Origin: Halioglobus sp.
GTDB lineage: Bacteria; Pseudomonadota; Gammaproteobacteria; Pseudomonadales; Halieaceae
Length of the DNA: 34,720 bases
Reading direction: 5' to 3'
Assembly: GCA_020443325.1 (NCBI GenBank)
Contig: JAGRIK010000304.1
Coordinates: forward strand, 1 to 34,720
In this document: one piece after another, positions 7,044 to 15,463 of the stretch
Layout of the letters: each line of letters opens with the position of its first letter
Numbering within the stretch: position 1 is the first letter of the stretch
Position numbers and translations under genes: made by a program
The notes under the pieces: model-generated
What the model was told of the DNA's origin: nothing
The model's input: the letters and a program-made list of their open reading frames with translations, nothing else
Databases searched by the model: none

Positions 7044-8533
7044 GAGCGCTTCCTCCCCGCCACCTGCCTGCCGGCCATGCGTCCGGAGAATGTAGCATCA
7101 CCGACCGACATGCCACTGCTATAGCCCTCGGCACGTCGCACCACACCGCAGGCAGTCCGCCCGGCCGCGTAGAGCCCCGGAATCACGTCGCGCTCCGGGT
7201 TGACCACCTCGCCAGTCGGCAGTGTGTCCAGGCCGCCGAGCGTAAAAAAGGGCAGGAACGTGCCGCGCCCCGGTGTTATATCGAGCGCCACCAGCGGCGG
7301 TTGCAGCGGCTCCAGCCACTCTGCGGCCTTGTGGCACTGGGTGTCCTCACCGCGCACACAATCCTCGTTATAGACCTTGAGCGTGTGTTGCAGTGTGCCG
7401 TCGCGCAGCCCCAGCTCCTGCTCCAGTTCCTCGACAGTCTCGCCGGTACCGGCGACCTCGGCGCCCATATAGCTGACACGTTCGTAGTCACCATACTGCT
7501 CGACGGTGAGGACAAAATAGAAGCGCTCGGACTGCTGCTGCAGGATGAAAGCACCGAGGCGACCGTGGTAGACGTCCTCGTTAATAAAGCGCTGACCCTG
7601 GTCGTTGATGACTATGCCACGCGTCATACTGGCCGGCGGGTAGTAAGGCACGGTGATGAAGCCCTCGTGCATATTGATGGCGGCCGCGCCGACGGACATG
7701 CCCATCATGATGCCGGTGCCGGTATCGCCGGGGTTGCCAATCGGTGTATTGCCGCGGGTGAGCATGGGCGCATATTTGCGCACCATCTCCTCGTTCATCA
7801 CAAAGCCGCCGGCGCAGAGAATGACGCCCTGGCGCGCGCGGACATTCAGCTCCTGCTGGTCCTTGCGCACTACCAGCCCGACGACTTCGTCGTCTTCATT
7901 CACAATCAGGGTCAGCGCGCGGGTTTCGTACTCGACGGTGATTGCATCGCGCTTCTCCACGTTCTCCGTCACAATTTTCATAAACAGCGGGCCGCCGTTG
8001 TCGCCCTCGATATACAGGTTGTGACCACGGGGGCAGGGTTTGGCGTGCTGTGCGAAGGGATAGGCTTTCTCGCTGCCGGTATAGAGCAGGCCATCGTCAG
8101 TCAGGCACATGATGGCGCGCTCCTTGTGAAAGCTGTCCTTGAATGGCACACCGATGTCGACCAGCCATTGGAAGTGATCGCGGCTGTTCTCGCAGTAGTT
8201 GCGAATCTTCGCCTCATCAGCCTGCGGCCCTGCGGCCATCATCATGTAGGTGACCATGTCCTCGGTGTTGTCTTCAAACCCGCAGGCCCGCTGTACGCGT
8301 GTGCCGCCGTTACCCCCCATGTAGATTTCCGCGCTGGACATGGCGGTGGAGCCACCGCTCGCGCTGGCCACCTCGAATATCGTGACGCTGGAGCCCGCAT
8401 CCGCTGCCTCAATGGCCGCGCAGCCACCCGCGCCGCCGAAACCGACGATGGCGACATCGGTCTCCAGGTCCCAGCGCTTGACGTCGCGGACCTTGCGCGG
8501 TCGTGAGGGGGTGGTTTTGGCGGTCTCGGACAT
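7040..8533 (-). CDS. FAD-dependent oxidoreductase, fumarate reductase/ketosteroid dehydrogenase-like
   Basis: This 497-residue flavoprotein belongs to the fumarate reductase/succinate dehydrogenase flavoprotein group, which also holds 3-ketosteroid delta-1-dehydrogenases. The FAD-binding Rossmann motif is at about residues 27-45 (DVAIVGFGGAGGCAAIEAAD), with GGSTAMSS just after it. A second flavin contact, GLYAAGRTACGVV, and the terminal GYSSGMSVGDATFSG follow. No signal peptide or haem sites are present, so a cytoplasmic dehydrogenase acting on a steroid-like or other alicyclic substrate is more likely than a respiratory fumarate reductase. It overlaps the glyoxalase-like gene by four bases and probably forms a two-gene operon. 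The class is confident; the substrate is not known. Confidence 0.83.
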   Translation of the reverse strand: MSETAKTTPSRPRKVRDVKRWDLETDVAIVGFGGAGGCAAIEAADAGSSVTIFEVASASGGSTAMSSAEIYMGGNGGTRVQRACGFEDNTEDMVTYMMMAAGPQADEAKIRNYCENSRDHFQWLVDIGVPFKDSFHKERAIMCLTDDGLLYTGSEKAYPFAQHAKPCPRGHNLYIEGDNGGPLFMKIVTENVEKRDAITVEYETRALTLIVNEDDEVVGLVVRKDQQELNVRARQGVILCAGGFVMNEEMVRKYAPMLTRGNTPIGNPGDTGTGIMMGMSVGAAAINMHEGFITVPYYPPASMTRGIVINDQGQRFINEDVYHGRLGAFILQQQSERFYFVLTVEQYGDYERVSYMGAEVAGTGETVEELEQELGLRDGTLQHTLKVYNEDCVRGEDTQCHKAAEWLEPLQPPLVALDITPGRGTFLPFFTLGGLDTLPTGEVVNPERDVIPGLYAAGRTACGVVRRAEGYSSGMSVGDATFSGRMAGRQVAGRKRS

Positions 8534-8787
8534 TACTGCATACCTCGGTAGGGGGCACGGAACGCGGCGCGTTCGGGGTATTGTGCTTCAGGATAGGGGA
8601 TTAAAACGGTTTCGCGCCGGGCTTACAACGGCGCCTGGGGTCAGGCGGGTTAACAATTTGTACGGGAAGTAGCTTTCTTCCCCGATCTGCCCCGGTGCGG
8701 GCTCTGGGGCGTCAGGGAGGATACTCGCTGGTATTGGGCGGCTGCTGGGTTACAATCCCCCGCTTTTGCCAGAGGTATAGAGTCCCC

Positions 8788-9693
8788 ATGTGGTTCAAGA
8801 ATATTCGCGCATTTCGCCTGACCAAGCCGTTTGACCTGTCGCCCGAGGCGCTGGGCGCCAAGCTCGCCCCGCGCAGTTTTGTACCCTGCGCCAAGTCCCA
8901 GGCCCTCGCGTTCGGCTGGGTGCCACCGCTGGGCGAGGAGTCCGAGGAACTGGTACACGCTGCAGCCGGTCGTATCCTGCTCAAACTGAAGCGCGAGGAA
9001 AAGCTGCTGCCCTCCACCGTGGTGCGCGAGCAACTGGAGGAGAAGATCGCGGATATTGAATCCGCGCAGGGCCGCAAGGTCTACCGCAAGGAGCGACTCA
9101 ACCTGAAAGACGAGATTGTGCAGGACTGCCTGCCCCGGGCCTTCAGTCGCTCAACGTTTGTTTACGCCTACATCGATGTGAAGGCCAACTGGATCTTCGT
9201 TGATGCCGCCAGCGCCTCGCGGGCGGAAGAACTGCTGAACCTGCTGCGCGAGTGCGTGGGCAGTTTTCCTGCACTGTTGCCCCAGGTCAACAACGCGCCC
9301 TCTGCGGTGATGACTGCCTGGTTGTTGCACCGCAGCCTGCCCGATGACTTTGAGCTGGGCCAGGAGTGTGAGCTGCGCGATCCGGGCGAGGAAGGCGGTG
9401 TGGTGCGCTGTCGCGGCGTTGATTTGTTGAGTGAAGAGGTGGAAACTCATTTACATGCGGGCAAGCAGGTCGCGCGTCTGGCGCTGAACTGGGACGAGCG
9501 CCTCTCGCTGCTACTGGCAGAGGATTTGTGCCTGCGTCGCCTGAAGTTTGCGGATGAGCTGATGAAGGAGAACGAGGAAATTCCCGAGGAAGACATGGCC
9601 GCGCGCCTGGATGCTGACTTCGCGTTGATGGCCGATGCCGTCACCAGCCTGCAGGAACGCGTGCTGGCGCTGTTCGGTGGAGAGGTGGAGTAA
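8788..9693 (+). CDS. rdgC: Recombination-associated protein RdgC
   Basis: RdgC is a ring-shaped, nucleoid-associated DNA-binding protein that restrains RecA-dependent recombination. The 301-residue product begins MWFKNIRAFRLTKPFDLSPE, the characteristic RdgC start, and continues with SFVPCAKSQALAFGWVPPLG, RILLKLKREEKLLPSTVVRE and KDEIVQDCLPRAFSRS, all typical of the family. The length matches E. coli RdgC (about 303). The ATG at 8788 is used, with AGAGG at 8771-8775; upstream in-frame codons give no family sequence. A TACAAT at about 8751-8756 could be the -10 box. The 254-base stretch upstream, to the flavoprotein start, shows no other feature. mnmH starts 10 bases downstream. Confidence 0.95.
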   Translation: MWFKNIRAFRLTKPFDLSPEALGAKLAPRSFVPCAKSQALAFGWVPPLGEESEELVHAAAGRILLKLKREEKLLPSTVVREQLEEKIADIESAQGRKVYRKERLNLKDEIVQDCLPRAFSRSTFVYAYIDVKANWIFVDAASASRAEELLNLLRECVGSFPALLPQVNNAPSAVMTAWLLHRSLPDDFELGQECELRDPGEEGGVVRCRGVDLLSEEVETHLHAGKQVARLALNWDERLSLLLAEDLCLRRLKFADELMKENEEIPEEDMAARLDADFALMADAVTSLQERVLALFGGEVE

Positions 9694-9703
9694 GCCCAGG
9701 CCC

Positions 9704-10798
9704 ATGCCAGAGCGCCCCGACACCGACGATTACCGCGCGCTTTTCCTTCGCCCTACCCCCATGATGGATATGCGCGCACCGGCGGAGTTTGCACGCGGTG
9801 CGTTTCCCTCCGCTCTGAGCCTGCCGCTGATGAGCGACGACGAGCGCGCGCGGGTGGGCACCTGTTACAAACAGCGGGGCCAGGCGGCCGCCATCGCGCT
9901 GGGCCACGAGCTGGTCAGCGGTGAACGCAAGGCACAGCGCCTGGAACAGTGGCTGGCCTTTGCCCGGCAACATCCACAGGGTTACCTCTATTGTTTTCGC
10001 GGCGGCCTGCGTTCGCAGACGGTGCAGCAGTGGTTGCGCGAAGCGGGCGTCGACTATCCACTGGTTGTCGGTGGCTACAAGGCCATGCGGCGATTTTTGC
10101 TGGAGGAACTGGAGCGCTCCCTGCACAGCGCGTCTTTTGTGCTGGTCAGTGGCAAAACGGGGACTGGCAAAACGCGGGTGATATCACGGCTGGTGCGCGC
10201 GGTCGACCTGGAGGGGCTGGCGAATCATCGGGGTTCCAGTTTTGGCCAGATGCTCACTCCGCAGCCCAGCCAGATCGATTTTGAGAATGGCCTCAGCATC
10301 GCCTTGTTGAGATTGCTGGCGCAGGGACCACAGCAAATTTTCCTCGAAGATGAGGGGCGTCTTATCGGCTCCCTGGCGCTGCCGGAAGCGCTGCGGGAAA
10401 AAATGCGGGGCGCGCCGATGGTGGTGGTGGAGGAGAGTCTCGAAGAGCGCATCGATGTTGTTATCGCAGACTATGTGGTGGATCTGGGCCAGCGCTACGC
10501 GCTGTTGCACGGAGAAGAGGGAGCGCGCCTGCACGGCGATAAACTGCAGGCTGATCTTGCCCGCATCCGCAAACGGCTCGGCGGGCAGTTGTACCAGGAG
10601 GTAAGCGAAATGATGGCTGCGGCATTCCAGGGCCAGTGGCAGGATGCGCAAATATCCGGTCACCGGCGCTGGATCGCGGTGCTGCTGGAGAAGTACTACG
10701 ACCCGATGTACGAGTACCAGCTGTCAAAGCGCGCAGGCGAGCAATTGTTCTGCGGTGATCGCCAGGCGGTCGTCGCCTGGGCACAGCGGGCCGCATAG
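9704..10798 (+). CDS. mnmH: tRNA 2-selenouridine synthase
   Basis: MnmH (SelU, YbbB) uses selenophosphate to replace sulfur in 2-thiouridine at the wobble position of certain tRNAs, by way of a geranylated intermediate. The 364-residue protein has an N-terminal rhodanese domain with catalytic Cys97 in YLYCFRGGLRS, the same position as in E. coli. This is followed by a P-loop domain with GKTGTGKT (residues 150-157). The start at 9704 gives MPERPDTDDYRALFL, the normal beginning. The stop codon is separated by one base from the GTG of the SelD fusion, so donor synthesis and use are encoded together and probably translationally coupled. Confidence 0.94.
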   Translation: MPERPDTDDYRALFLRPTPMMDMRAPAEFARGAFPSALSLPLMSDDERARVGTCYKQRGQAAAIALGHELVSGERKAQRLEQWLAFARQHPQGYLYCFRGGLRSQTVQQWLREAGVDYPLVVGGYKAMRRFLLEELERSLHSASFVLVSGKTGTGKTRVISRLVRAVDLEGLANHRGSSFGQMLTPQPSQIDFENGLSIALLRLLAQGPQQIFLEDEGRLIGSLALPEALREKMRGAPMVVVEESLEERIDVVIADYVVDLGQRYALLHGEEGARLHGDKLQADLARIRKRLGGQLYQEVSEMMAAAFQGQWQDAQISGHRRWIAVLLEKYYDPMYEYQLSKRAGEQLFCGDRQAVVAWAQRAA

Positions 10799-10799
10799 C

Positions 10800-13019
10800 G
10801 TGCAGGCTGCTGCGGAATTGCGCCGCGACCTCGTACTGGTAGGCGGCGGCCATAGCCATGTGCTGGCGTTGCGCATGCTGGCCATGAAGCCGATTGCGGG
10901 CCTGCGCATTACGCTGATCTCCCCGGCCAGCCACAGCCCCTATTCAGGCATGTTGCCGGGGCTGATCTCGGGCCACTACCGCTTTGCAGAATCACATATC
11001 GATCTGGCGCGCCTGTGCCAGTGGGCGGGCGCGCGGTTTATCACAGCGGAAGTAACCGGTCTCGATCCCGTCGACCAGCGGTTGTCGTTGGCTGGGCGTC
11101 CCGCCATAACCTACGACGTGGCAAGCCTGGATATCGGTTCCCAGCCGGAGCTCGACTCTGTGCCCGGCGCCCGGGAGCATGCCACGCCGGTGAAGCCGGT
11201 GGCGGGGCTGTGGCAGCGCTGGCAGGCGTTGTATGAGCGCGTTACGGTCCACAATACTGGCCAAGACCTGCGGATTGCCGTGGCAGGTGGCGGCGCCGGT
11301 AGCGTTGAACTGGTGTTGGCGATGGCCTACCGCCTGCAGGCAAAGCCCGTGCACTTCGACCTGTGGTGCGCGGCGCCAGACATCCTGCCGGGCCATGGTG
11401 CCCGTGCCAGAAAGTCAGTGCTGGCCCAGCTGAAGCGCTGGGGCATCCAGGTGCAGTGCAATGCGCGTATTGCAGCGGTGAGCGGCAGCAAGCTCACGCT
11501 GGCGGATGGCTCGCAGGCCGATTACGACGAACTTTTCTGGTGTACGGGCGCCGCACCGGCACCCTGGATAGCGGCCAGCGGGCTGGCAACCGATGAGAAA
11601 GGCTTTCTCGCCGTGCGCGATACCTTGCAGGCGATGCACGACGATTGCATCTTCGGTGCCGGGGATATCGCGGTACAGGTGAATTACCCGCGTCCCAAAG
11701 CAGGCGTATACGCCGTGCGCCAGGGCCCGGTCCTCGCACACAACCTGCGCGCTGTTTTATTGCATAAAGCGTTACGAGAGCATCGGCCCCAGCGGCGATT
11801 TCTCTCCCTGATATCGCTGGGCGACAAAAACGCGACTGCGGACAGGGGTGCTTTTACCGCGACGGGCCGCTGGGTCTGGCGCTGGAAGGACAGCATTGAC
11901 CGGAAGTTTATGGCGCGCTTTGAGGACCTGCCACGCCGCATGCAACCGCACAGACATGACAGTTTGCCGGAGCTGCAGCAGGCCTCGCAGCAGGCGGTTT
12001 GCGGCGGTTGTGGCGCGAAGGTGGGTGCCGACGCGCTCGCTGCTGCACTGGCAAAGCTGAGCCGCGATTTCCCGGACCACTGTGCGGGCGCCGGTGATGA
12101 CGCGGCAGTCCTGCCAATCGCAACGGGCATTCCGGTGGTGCAAAGCCTGGATGTGCTGCGCGAACTGGTTGCAGATCCCTGGCAGATGGGGCGCATTGCC
12201 GCGCTCCACGCACTCAGCGATCTCTATGCCTGCGGTGCCCGCCCGGTCTCGGCGCTGGCGGCGCTGACCCTGCCCTATGCCGGCAATGTGATGCTGCAGC
12301 GTGAGTTGGAACAGTTGCTGGCGGGCGCCCTGCACGAGTTCGCCGCGGTGGATTGCCTTCTGGTCGGTGGACACAGCATGCAGGGCGCCGAGCTGAGCGT
12401 CGGTTTCGTTGTCAACGGTGTGCCGATGGATCGCGGTGGAGCGTTGTTACCAAAGGTCGGCGCAGAGCCCGGGGATCAACTGGTACTGACCAAAGCGCTG
12501 GGTACTGGCACGCTGTTCGCCGCCCACATGCAGCTGCTGGCAGACGGGCGCGATGTCAATGCCGCAACAGCGGCCATGTTGCAGGGCAACGCGAAAGCCG
12601 CGGAGCTGGCTGTGGCACACAACGCCCGCGCGTGTACGGATATTACCGGCTTTGGTCTGCTCGGCCACCTGCTGGAGATGCTGGGGGGTGCGCGCGGTGC
12701 GCGCCTGGCCCTGTCGCAATTGCCGGTGCTCGGCGGAGCGCTCGAACAGGTTCGCGCCGGCATCGTGAGCACCATGCACGCGGCCAATATGCGAAGCGCC
12801 GGGAGTTTTATTCAGCATTCGTCGTCGGTCGACGAAGCGCGCCGACAGCTGTTGTTCGATCCGCAGACCAGCGGCGGACTGTTGATCGCACTGCCTCGCG
12901 AGCGATCGCAGGCCCTGTGCGCTGCGCTGCACAACAGCGGGTATGTCGAGGCTGTCGTTATTGGTGAGGTGACTGGGCTGGAGCCCGGGCGGGCAGCTCC
13001 CATCCAACTCGGCGATTAG
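10800..13019 (+). CDS. selD: Pyridine nucleotide-disulfide oxidoreductase fused to selenide, water dikinase (SelD)
   Basis: This 739-residue two-domain protein starts at GTG 10800. The N-terminal part (about 1-375) is an NADH dehydrogenase-like flavoprotein with an FAD motif (LVLVGGGHSHVLALRML), a second dinucleotide motif (VAGGGAGSVELVLAMA) and the flavin contact IFGAGDIA. The C-terminal part (about 395-739) is SelD, which makes selenophosphate from selenide and ATP. The active site is CGGCGAK with a Cys and Lys three residues apart, followed by GAGDDAAVLP, LSDLYACGARP, TDITGFGLLGHLLEM and QTSGGLLIALP. The catalytic position is Cys, not selenocysteine. Such fusions are known in some bacteria; the oxidoreductase may supply reduced selenium, which is inference. 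Confidence 0.93.
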   Translation: MQAAAELRRDLVLVGGGHSHVLALRMLAMKPIAGLRITLISPASHSPYSGMLPGLISGHYRFAESHIDLARLCQWAGARFITAEVTGLDPVDQRLSLAGRPAITYDVASLDIGSQPELDSVPGAREHATPVKPVAGLWQRWQALYERVTVHNTGQDLRIAVAGGGAGSVELVLAMAYRLQAKPVHFDLWCAAPDILPGHGARARKSVLAQLKRWGIQVQCNARIAAVSGSKLTLADGSQADYDELFWCTGAAPAPWIAASGLATDEKGFLAVRDTLQAMHDDCIFGAGDIAVQVNYPRPKAGVYAVRQGPVLAHNLRAVLLHKALREHRPQRRFLSLISLGDKNATADRGAFTATGRWVWRWKDSIDRKFMARFEDLPRRMQPHRHDSLPELQQASQQAVCGGCGAKVGADALAAALAKLSRDFPDHCAGAGDDAAVLPIATGIPVVQSLDVLRELVADPWQMGRIAALHALSDLYACGARPVSALAALTLPYAGNVMLQRELEQLLAGALHEFAAVDCLLVGGHSMQGAELSVGFVVNGVPMDRGGALLPKVGAEPGDQLVLTKALGTGTLFAAHMQLLADGRDVNAATAAMLQGNAKAAELAVAHNARACTDITGFGLLGHLLEMLGGARGARLALSQLPVLGGALEQVRAGIVSTMHAANMRSAGSFIQHSSSVDEARRQLLFDPQTSGGLLIALPRERSQALCAALHNSGYVEAVVIGEVTGLEPGRAAPIQLGD

Positions 13020-13040
13020 CGCGTCGCGGGACGTTTACCC

Positions 13041-14462
13041 TTATTTCAGCGTTGCCAGGCCGCCCTGGTGTTTCCCTGTTTTCCCCAGCAGGTTGTTGTA
13101 CTCATTGGGGTCGGCCTCAAGGTCGTATAACTCCTCGCCACCGTCGGGGTAACGGGTCCAGCGCCATTTCCCGATGCGTGTTGAGAGCGCGTTTCCCCAA
13201 CGCATTTCAGCCGGGCGCGATGCTGCGATCTCCGGTGTGATGCCCAACAGGCTGGCGCCTTCAAACTGGGCCGGCTTGGGGATGCCGGCGATAGCCGTCA
13301 GCGTTGGGGCCAGGTCGAGCAAGCTTACTGGCTGATCGAAGCTGCCGCCCGCCTCTACCATCCCCGGCGCGCGAATCAGCAGGGGAACCCGGTTCGCTCG
13401 CTCCCACAACGCCATCTTGCGCCAGTGCAGTTTCTCTCCGAGGTGGAAGCCGTGGTCCGACCACAGCACAACGGCGGTGTTATCCGCATAGGCGCTGGCG
13501 TCCAGTGCGTCCAGTATCTGCCCGACCATCGCGTCCGTGTGACTGCACGCAGCGAGGTAAGCCTGCACGTGTTCAGCCCACAGTCCGGAATCCTTCACCA
13601 GGTCGTACTGGGTGATTTCAGCGCCGTTGATATTGACGACCGGACGGCGGGCGAGCGTTACCCCGTCCGCCGGGATATCGTCGAGGTCATCTGCGCGCAC
13701 TTCGGGGAGCACCACTTTGTCCAGCGGGTGCAGATCAAATGCCCATTGTGGCAGTCGCCAGGGCACATGCGGCTGATACAGGCCGATCGCCATGAACCAG
13801 GGCTGGCGCCGGGGGCTGTTCAGTTGTTCGATGGCAAAATTGGTTGAAATCTGGTCGGTGTGGATCTCGCCGGGTTCCATCACGCCGTAATCGAAAAGCG
13901 TGCCGTGGTCACCGAAGGTAAACGGTGAATCCTTGTAGGGCTGGTAGACGTCCCAGAAACGCCTGGTACCCATTTCCCAGTGAAAGACCTTCCCGGTTGA
14001 TATCGTCTCGTAACCGGATTCGGAAAAAATGAGCGGCAACGGGCGTAGCGCCTTCGATTTCATCAACGCTACATACGCCGCGGTATCGTCGTTGTCATCG
14101 ACTTTTGTCGTCTCCGGGCGCAGTCCCCACAGTACTGAAGAGCGACTGGCAATGCATACCGGCACGGAGGAGTATGCGCGACTGAAGGAGTACGACTGGG
14201 CCCGCAGGCGATCGATATTGGGTGTATGGACGCCGGGGTGTGTGCCGAGATAGCCGACCCAATCGTTTAAATCGTCGATGCATAACAGGAGAATGTTTGG
14301 CTTGTCGCCCAATACGGGTTCCGGAGGGGGAGCTTTTTCATCGGGACCGGGCTCCGCGACCACGCCGCCCGTCCTGACCGTCGCGGAGTTTGAACACCCA
14401 ACCAGGGCCGCCGCCGCGGCAGTCGCAGCGGCAGTGAGTAGTTTTCGTCGGTCAATGTTCAT
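13041..14462 (-). CDS. Tat-exported lipoprotein sulfatase
   Basis: This 473-residue member of the alkaline phosphatase-type sulfatase family resembles iduronate-2- and choline-sulfatases. The N-terminus combines a twin-arginine pattern (DRRKLLT) with a lipobox (LVGC, Cys23), implying folded export and membrane anchoring. Metal ligands are visible as Asp63/Asp64 (CIDDLND) and Asp336/His337 (WSDHGFHLGE). The residue to be converted to formylglycine is Cys103 in CIASR, where the usual proline of CxPxR is alanine. Substrates may be sulfated algal polysaccharides or small sulfate esters; this is inferred from the family. No maturation enzyme is seen nearby. It is convergent with the SelD fusion gene. 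Confidence 0.87.
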   Translation of the reverse strand: MNIDRRKLLTAAATAAAAALVGCSNSATVRTGGVVAEPGPDEKAPPPEPVLGDKPNILLLCIDDLNDWVGYLGTHPGVHTPNIDRLRAQSYSFSRAYSSVPVCIASRSSVLWGLRPETTKVDDNDDTAAYVALMKSKALRPLPLIFSESGYETISTGKVFHWEMGTRRFWDVYQPYKDSPFTFGDHGTLFDYGVMEPGEIHTDQISTNFAIEQLNSPRRQPWFMAIGLYQPHVPWRLPQWAFDLHPLDKVVLPEVRADDLDDIPADGVTLARRPVVNINGAEITQYDLVKDSGLWAEHVQAYLAACSHTDAMVGQILDALDASAYADNTAVVLWSDHGFHLGEKLHWRKMALWERANRVPLLIRAPGMVEAGGSFDQPVSLLDLAPTLTAIAGIPKPAQFEGASLLGITPEIAASRPAEMRWGNALSTRIGKWRWTRYPDGGEELYDLEADPNEYNNLLGKTGKHQGGLATLK

Positions 14463-14503
14463 ATCAGCTTAGGTCTACTTAAGTGAGAAAAATTGCCGGT
14501 GGA

Positions 14504-14539
14504 TGGACTGGCAGCCAGCGTAGCGCGGATGCCAGTCCG
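14504..14539. repeat. Inverted repeat between sulfatase and membrane gene
   Basis: GGACTGGCA at 14505-14513 is perfectly complementary to TGCCAGTCC at 14530-14538, with a wobble pair extending it by one. The spacer is 16 bases. It lies just upstream of the sulfatase start and after the membrane-protein gene, both on the minus strand. It could be an intergenic transcript structure or an operator; there is no T tract in the right place for a standard terminator. Confidence 0.6.
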
Positions 14540-14564
14540 CCTGCTGAGACTTTTTATACGGGTG

Positions 14565-14987
14565 TTACGAGTTTCTCGGCGCGTCTTTCAGGCGACGATA
14601 GATCTCGTGCAACAGCAGCACTACCGCTACAGCGAAAATCAAGTACAGTGCAATCTGCGCAACGGGCCGCTCCAGCGACGCGGCTGTTGAATCCGTAAAA
14701 AAACTGTACAGCAGCAGCACAGGTGAGATCAACAGCGGGACACCGATCAGGCGTTGCAGGAGGTTTGCCTTTGCTTTGGGTGCCAGGTAGTACCCGACGC
14801 TGATATTGACCACACAGGCGAGCAGGAAATAAATATGCGCGGAGCGGTACATCATTCTCGGCGCATCGAGCAGGTGCTCTACGCCCAGCACCCGCGCCAT
14901 GTATTGGCCCTGCAGGACAAACAGTAACAATCCCAGTCCGCCGACGACCAAATGGCAGTTCCTGAAGCTCATCGTATTATTTCCCAT
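14565..14987 (-). CDS. Small integral membrane protein, four helices
   Basis: I do not recognise a named family. The 140-residue protein has four hydrophobic segments, at about residues 12-32 (LVVGGLGLLLFVLQ), 48-66 (HIYFLLACVVNISVGYYL), 80-98 (LIGVPLLISPVLLLYSFF) and 110-128 (IALYLIFAVAVVLLLHEI), ending in a basic tail. No enzymatic motif is evident. It overlaps the upstream ion-channel gene if the ATG at 14987 is used; an ATG at 14972 (MSFRN) would start four bases after the channel stop and is equally acceptable. The tight spacing makes co-transcription with the channel likely, so it may be an accessory subunit, which is inference only. Confidence 0.7.
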   Translation of the reverse strand: MGNNTMSFRNCHLVVGGLGLLLFVLQGQYMARVLGVEHLLDAPRMMYRSAHIYFLLACVVNISVGYYLAPKAKANLLQRLIGVPLLISPVLLLYSFFTDSTAASLERPVAQIALYLIFAVAVVLLLHEIYRRLKDAPRNS

Positions 14988-15402
14988 CCCAGTAACGGGT
15001 CATTTCAAGATAGAGGAAGGATGCCGTCCACGTGACCAGTACCAGGCCGGTCAGCGATTCGAGGCCGGCGAGAAAGCGCAGGTCGCCAAGAGGGACAATA
15101 TCCCCGGTGCCAAGCGTGGTATAGGAGGTAAAGGAGTAATAAACGCAGTCCAGCAGGCTGCCATCAAAATGCCCGGTCAGTGAACCCCACTCATCGGCCT
15201 GATTCATAAAATAAAAGGCGATTCCGAAAATCCAGATTTCCGCGGCATGGGCTGTAAGTGCAAAAATGACACCCAGCACAATGCGAAAGCGGTGCCGAAT
15301 GGTCATTTTCGGCATCATCAGGGTAATCCAGTGCAGGAACTCGTAGTGAATCATCACGGCGACGCCGATAATTATCATGTTGACTAAAAATACAGCGATC
15401 AC
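14977..15402 (-). CDS. Potassium channel-like pore protein
   Basis: This 141-residue protein is of the ion-channel (Ion_trans_2) type. It has hydrophobic segments at about residues 3-22 and 42-66, a re-entrant pore region with YTTLGTGDIVP at about 93-103, and a final helix near 110-132. The filter TLGTGD differs from the usual TVGYGD by Thr in place of Tyr. No cytoplasmic RCK or cyclic-nucleotide domain is present. The GTG at 15402 is preferred because GGGAG lies just upstream. The protein would assemble in the inner membrane as a multimer and conduct cations; selectivity for potassium is not certain with this filter. It is coupled to the downstream membrane gene. Confidence 0.78.
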   Translation of the reverse strand: MIAVFLVNMIIIGVAVMIHYEFLHWITLMMPKMTIRHRFRIVLGVIFALTAHAAEIWIFGIAFYFMNQADEWGSLTGHFDGSLLDCVYYSFTSYTTLGTGDIVPLGDLRFLAGLESLTGLVLVTWTASFLYLEMTRYWDGK

Positions 15403-15463
15403 GATTCCGCATCTCCCGGCGGGGGACTCATCGTTGATACTTTAACCTGATTTACAACCCGGT

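Noticed and set aside
7301..8506. Long open frame (401 codons) on the plus strand opposite the flavoprotein
   Set aside because: It is the antisense shadow of a well-recognised gene with an FAD motif; the translated product has no recognisable domain and its composition is typical of antisense reading in GC-rich DNA.
12000..12030. Selenocysteine codon in SelD
   Set aside because: The active-site motif CGGCGAK uses ordinary Cys codons; no in-frame TGA is present.
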